Part shown: positions 6,691 to 7,498 of the stretch, in pieces | Numbering within the stretch: position 1 is the first letter of the stretch | Layout of the letters: each line of letters begins with the position of its first letter | Assembly: GCA_903870955.1 (NCBI GenBank) | Contig: CAIQEX010000278.1 | Span: 1 to 7,498 of the forward strand | Length of the DNA: 7,498 nucleotides | Origin: an uncultured beta proteobacterium | Lineage (GTDB): Bacteria; Pseudomonadota; Gammaproteobacteria; Burkholderiales; Burkholderiaceae_C | Direction: 5' to 3' | Position numbers and translations under genes: made by a program | The notes under the pieces: generated by a model | Told to the model about the DNA's origin: nothing | The model's database searches: none | What the model saw: only the letters and a program-made list of their open reading frames with translations

Positions 6691-7498
6691 ATGCATACGC
6701 TTACGTCAACCATTCCCGCTTCTTCCAGCCAGATCACCTTGACGATGAGCCCGCGCATACGGCGCTCGGCGTTTTACGAGGCGTCCGTGCGGGAAGGCGT
6801 GACCCACTTCACGGTGTACAACAAGATGCTGATGCCGATCTCCTTCGGCAACCTTGAAGCCGAGTTGCACCGCTTGATGCACGGCGTAGCCATGTGGGAT
6901 GTTGCGGTGGAGCGGCAAGTCGAAGTCTCTGGCCCGGATGCCGACAAACTGGTGCAATATTTGAGTGCCCGTGATTTGACCAAGATGACGGCGGGTCAGG
7001 GCAAATATGTGGCCATGTGCGATCACCAGGGGCGTCTGTTGAACGACCCCGTGTTGCTCAAGCTCTCGGACCGCTATTGGTTTTCACTGGCTGACAGCGA
7101 CATGCTGCTCTGGGTTCGCGCGGTCGCCAGCGAAGGGCGCTTTGATGTGCAGGTGTGCGAGCCGGATGTTTCGCCACTGGCGGTACAGGGGCCCCGCGCA
7201 GAAGACGTGGTGGCCAAGCTGTTTGGTGAACAGATTCGTGCCATCAGGTACTTCGGGTGCATCGAAACGCACTTGCAGGGTATTCCGCTGGTGCTGTGCC
7301 GTTCGGGCTGGAGCAAGCAGGGCGGGTTTGAACTCTTTTTGCGTGACGCAAGCAAAGGCGAGCAGCTCTGGGAACTGGTTAAAGCGGCGGGTCAGGAATA
7401 TGGCATCGGACCGGGTGCGCCCAACCACATCGAGCGGGTCGAAAGCGGCCTCTTGTCCTGGGGCGGAGATACCACACCGGACAGCAACCCATTCGAAG
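6691..7498 (+). CDS. GcvT/DmdA-like folate-dependent methyl- or aminomethyltransferase, C-terminus cut by window edge
   Basis: The frame is open from the ATG at 6691 to the right edge (269 codons). The protein belongs to the glycine-cleavage T (GcvT) fold family, whose members move a one-carbon unit from an amine or sulfonium compound to tetrahydrofolate in the cytoplasm. Visible marks are MSPRIRRSAFYE (19-30), MWDVAVERQVEVSGPDA (68-84), RDLTKM (94-99), GRLLNDPVLLKL (114-125), SLADSD (132-137), EPDVSPLAVQGP (157-168), RSGWSKQGGFEL (204-215) and ERVESGLLSWGGD (248-260). NDP where classical GcvT has DD, and the overall pattern, place it near DMSP demethylase DmdA rather than GcvT itself, but close relatives act on other substrates, so I do not assign DMSP. 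An alternative start is the ATG at 6745 (residue 19), where family similarity begins; neither start has a clear ribosome site. It lies nine bases after the DUF1854 stop and may be cotranscribed. The last third of the protein is missing. Confidence 0.82.
   Translation, partial: MHTLTSTIPASSSQITLTMSPRIRRSAFYEASVREGVTHFTVYNKMLMPISFGNLEAELHRLMHGVAMWDVAVERQVEVSGPDADKLVQYLSARDLTKMTAGQGKYVAMCDHQGRLLNDPVLLKLSDRYWFSLADSDMLLWVRAVASEGRFDVQVCEPDVSPLAVQGPRAEDVVAKLFGEQIRAIRYFGCIETHLQGIPLVLCRSGWSKQGGFELFLRDASKGEQLWELVKAAGQEYGIGPGAPNHIERVESGLLSWGGDTTPDSNPFE

Overview
The window looks like a chromosomal locus of a betaproteobacterium, most likely of the order Burkholderiales (a Comamonadaceae-type genome would fit). 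The reasons are a moderately GC-rich, tightly packed sequence, a tandem pair of cyanophycin synthetase genes (cphA' then cphA), which is a hallmark of that group, and the ABC exporter plus DUF1854 gene pair beside it. The taxon is inferred from gene content and protein style; no marker gene is present. There are no RNA genes, CRISPR arrays, insertion sequences or clear terminators.

Layout: two converging halves read outward from a 128-base divergent intergenic region (3744-3871). Leftward on the minus strand lies a complete 746-codon cyanophycin synthetase-like gene (cphA', 3743-1503). Seven bases later comes a second cyanophycin synthetase gene (cphA, from 1495), which runs off the left edge after 498 codons. 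Rightward on the plus strand lie an ABC half-exporter with an unusual N-terminal extension (3872-6166), a translationally coupled DUF1854 gene (6166-6681), and, nine bases on, a GcvT/DmdA-like folate-dependent enzyme (from 6691) that runs off the right edge.

How they may work together: cyanophycin is a cytoplasmic Asp/Arg polymer used as a nitrogen reserve. The two synthetase copies have lost different active sites. The upstream copy keeps an N-terminal HxxEH motif and the ATP-grasp site but has a destroyed Mur-ligase P-loop and no Mur C-terminal lobe. The downstream copy has an intact P-loop and ATP-grasp domain but has lost the HxxEH motif. This suggests division of labour. The ABC/DUF1854 pair has no known substrate; its position suggests a role linked to cyanophycin or its Asp/Arg building blocks. 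The GcvT-like gene may be part of the same rightward operon or only a neighbour.

The divergent region holds a good sigma70-like promoter for the cphA' side and, just upstream of it, a 12-base tandem direct repeat that could be a regulator site. Two of the five genes are open at a window edge, so their missing ends cannot be judged.
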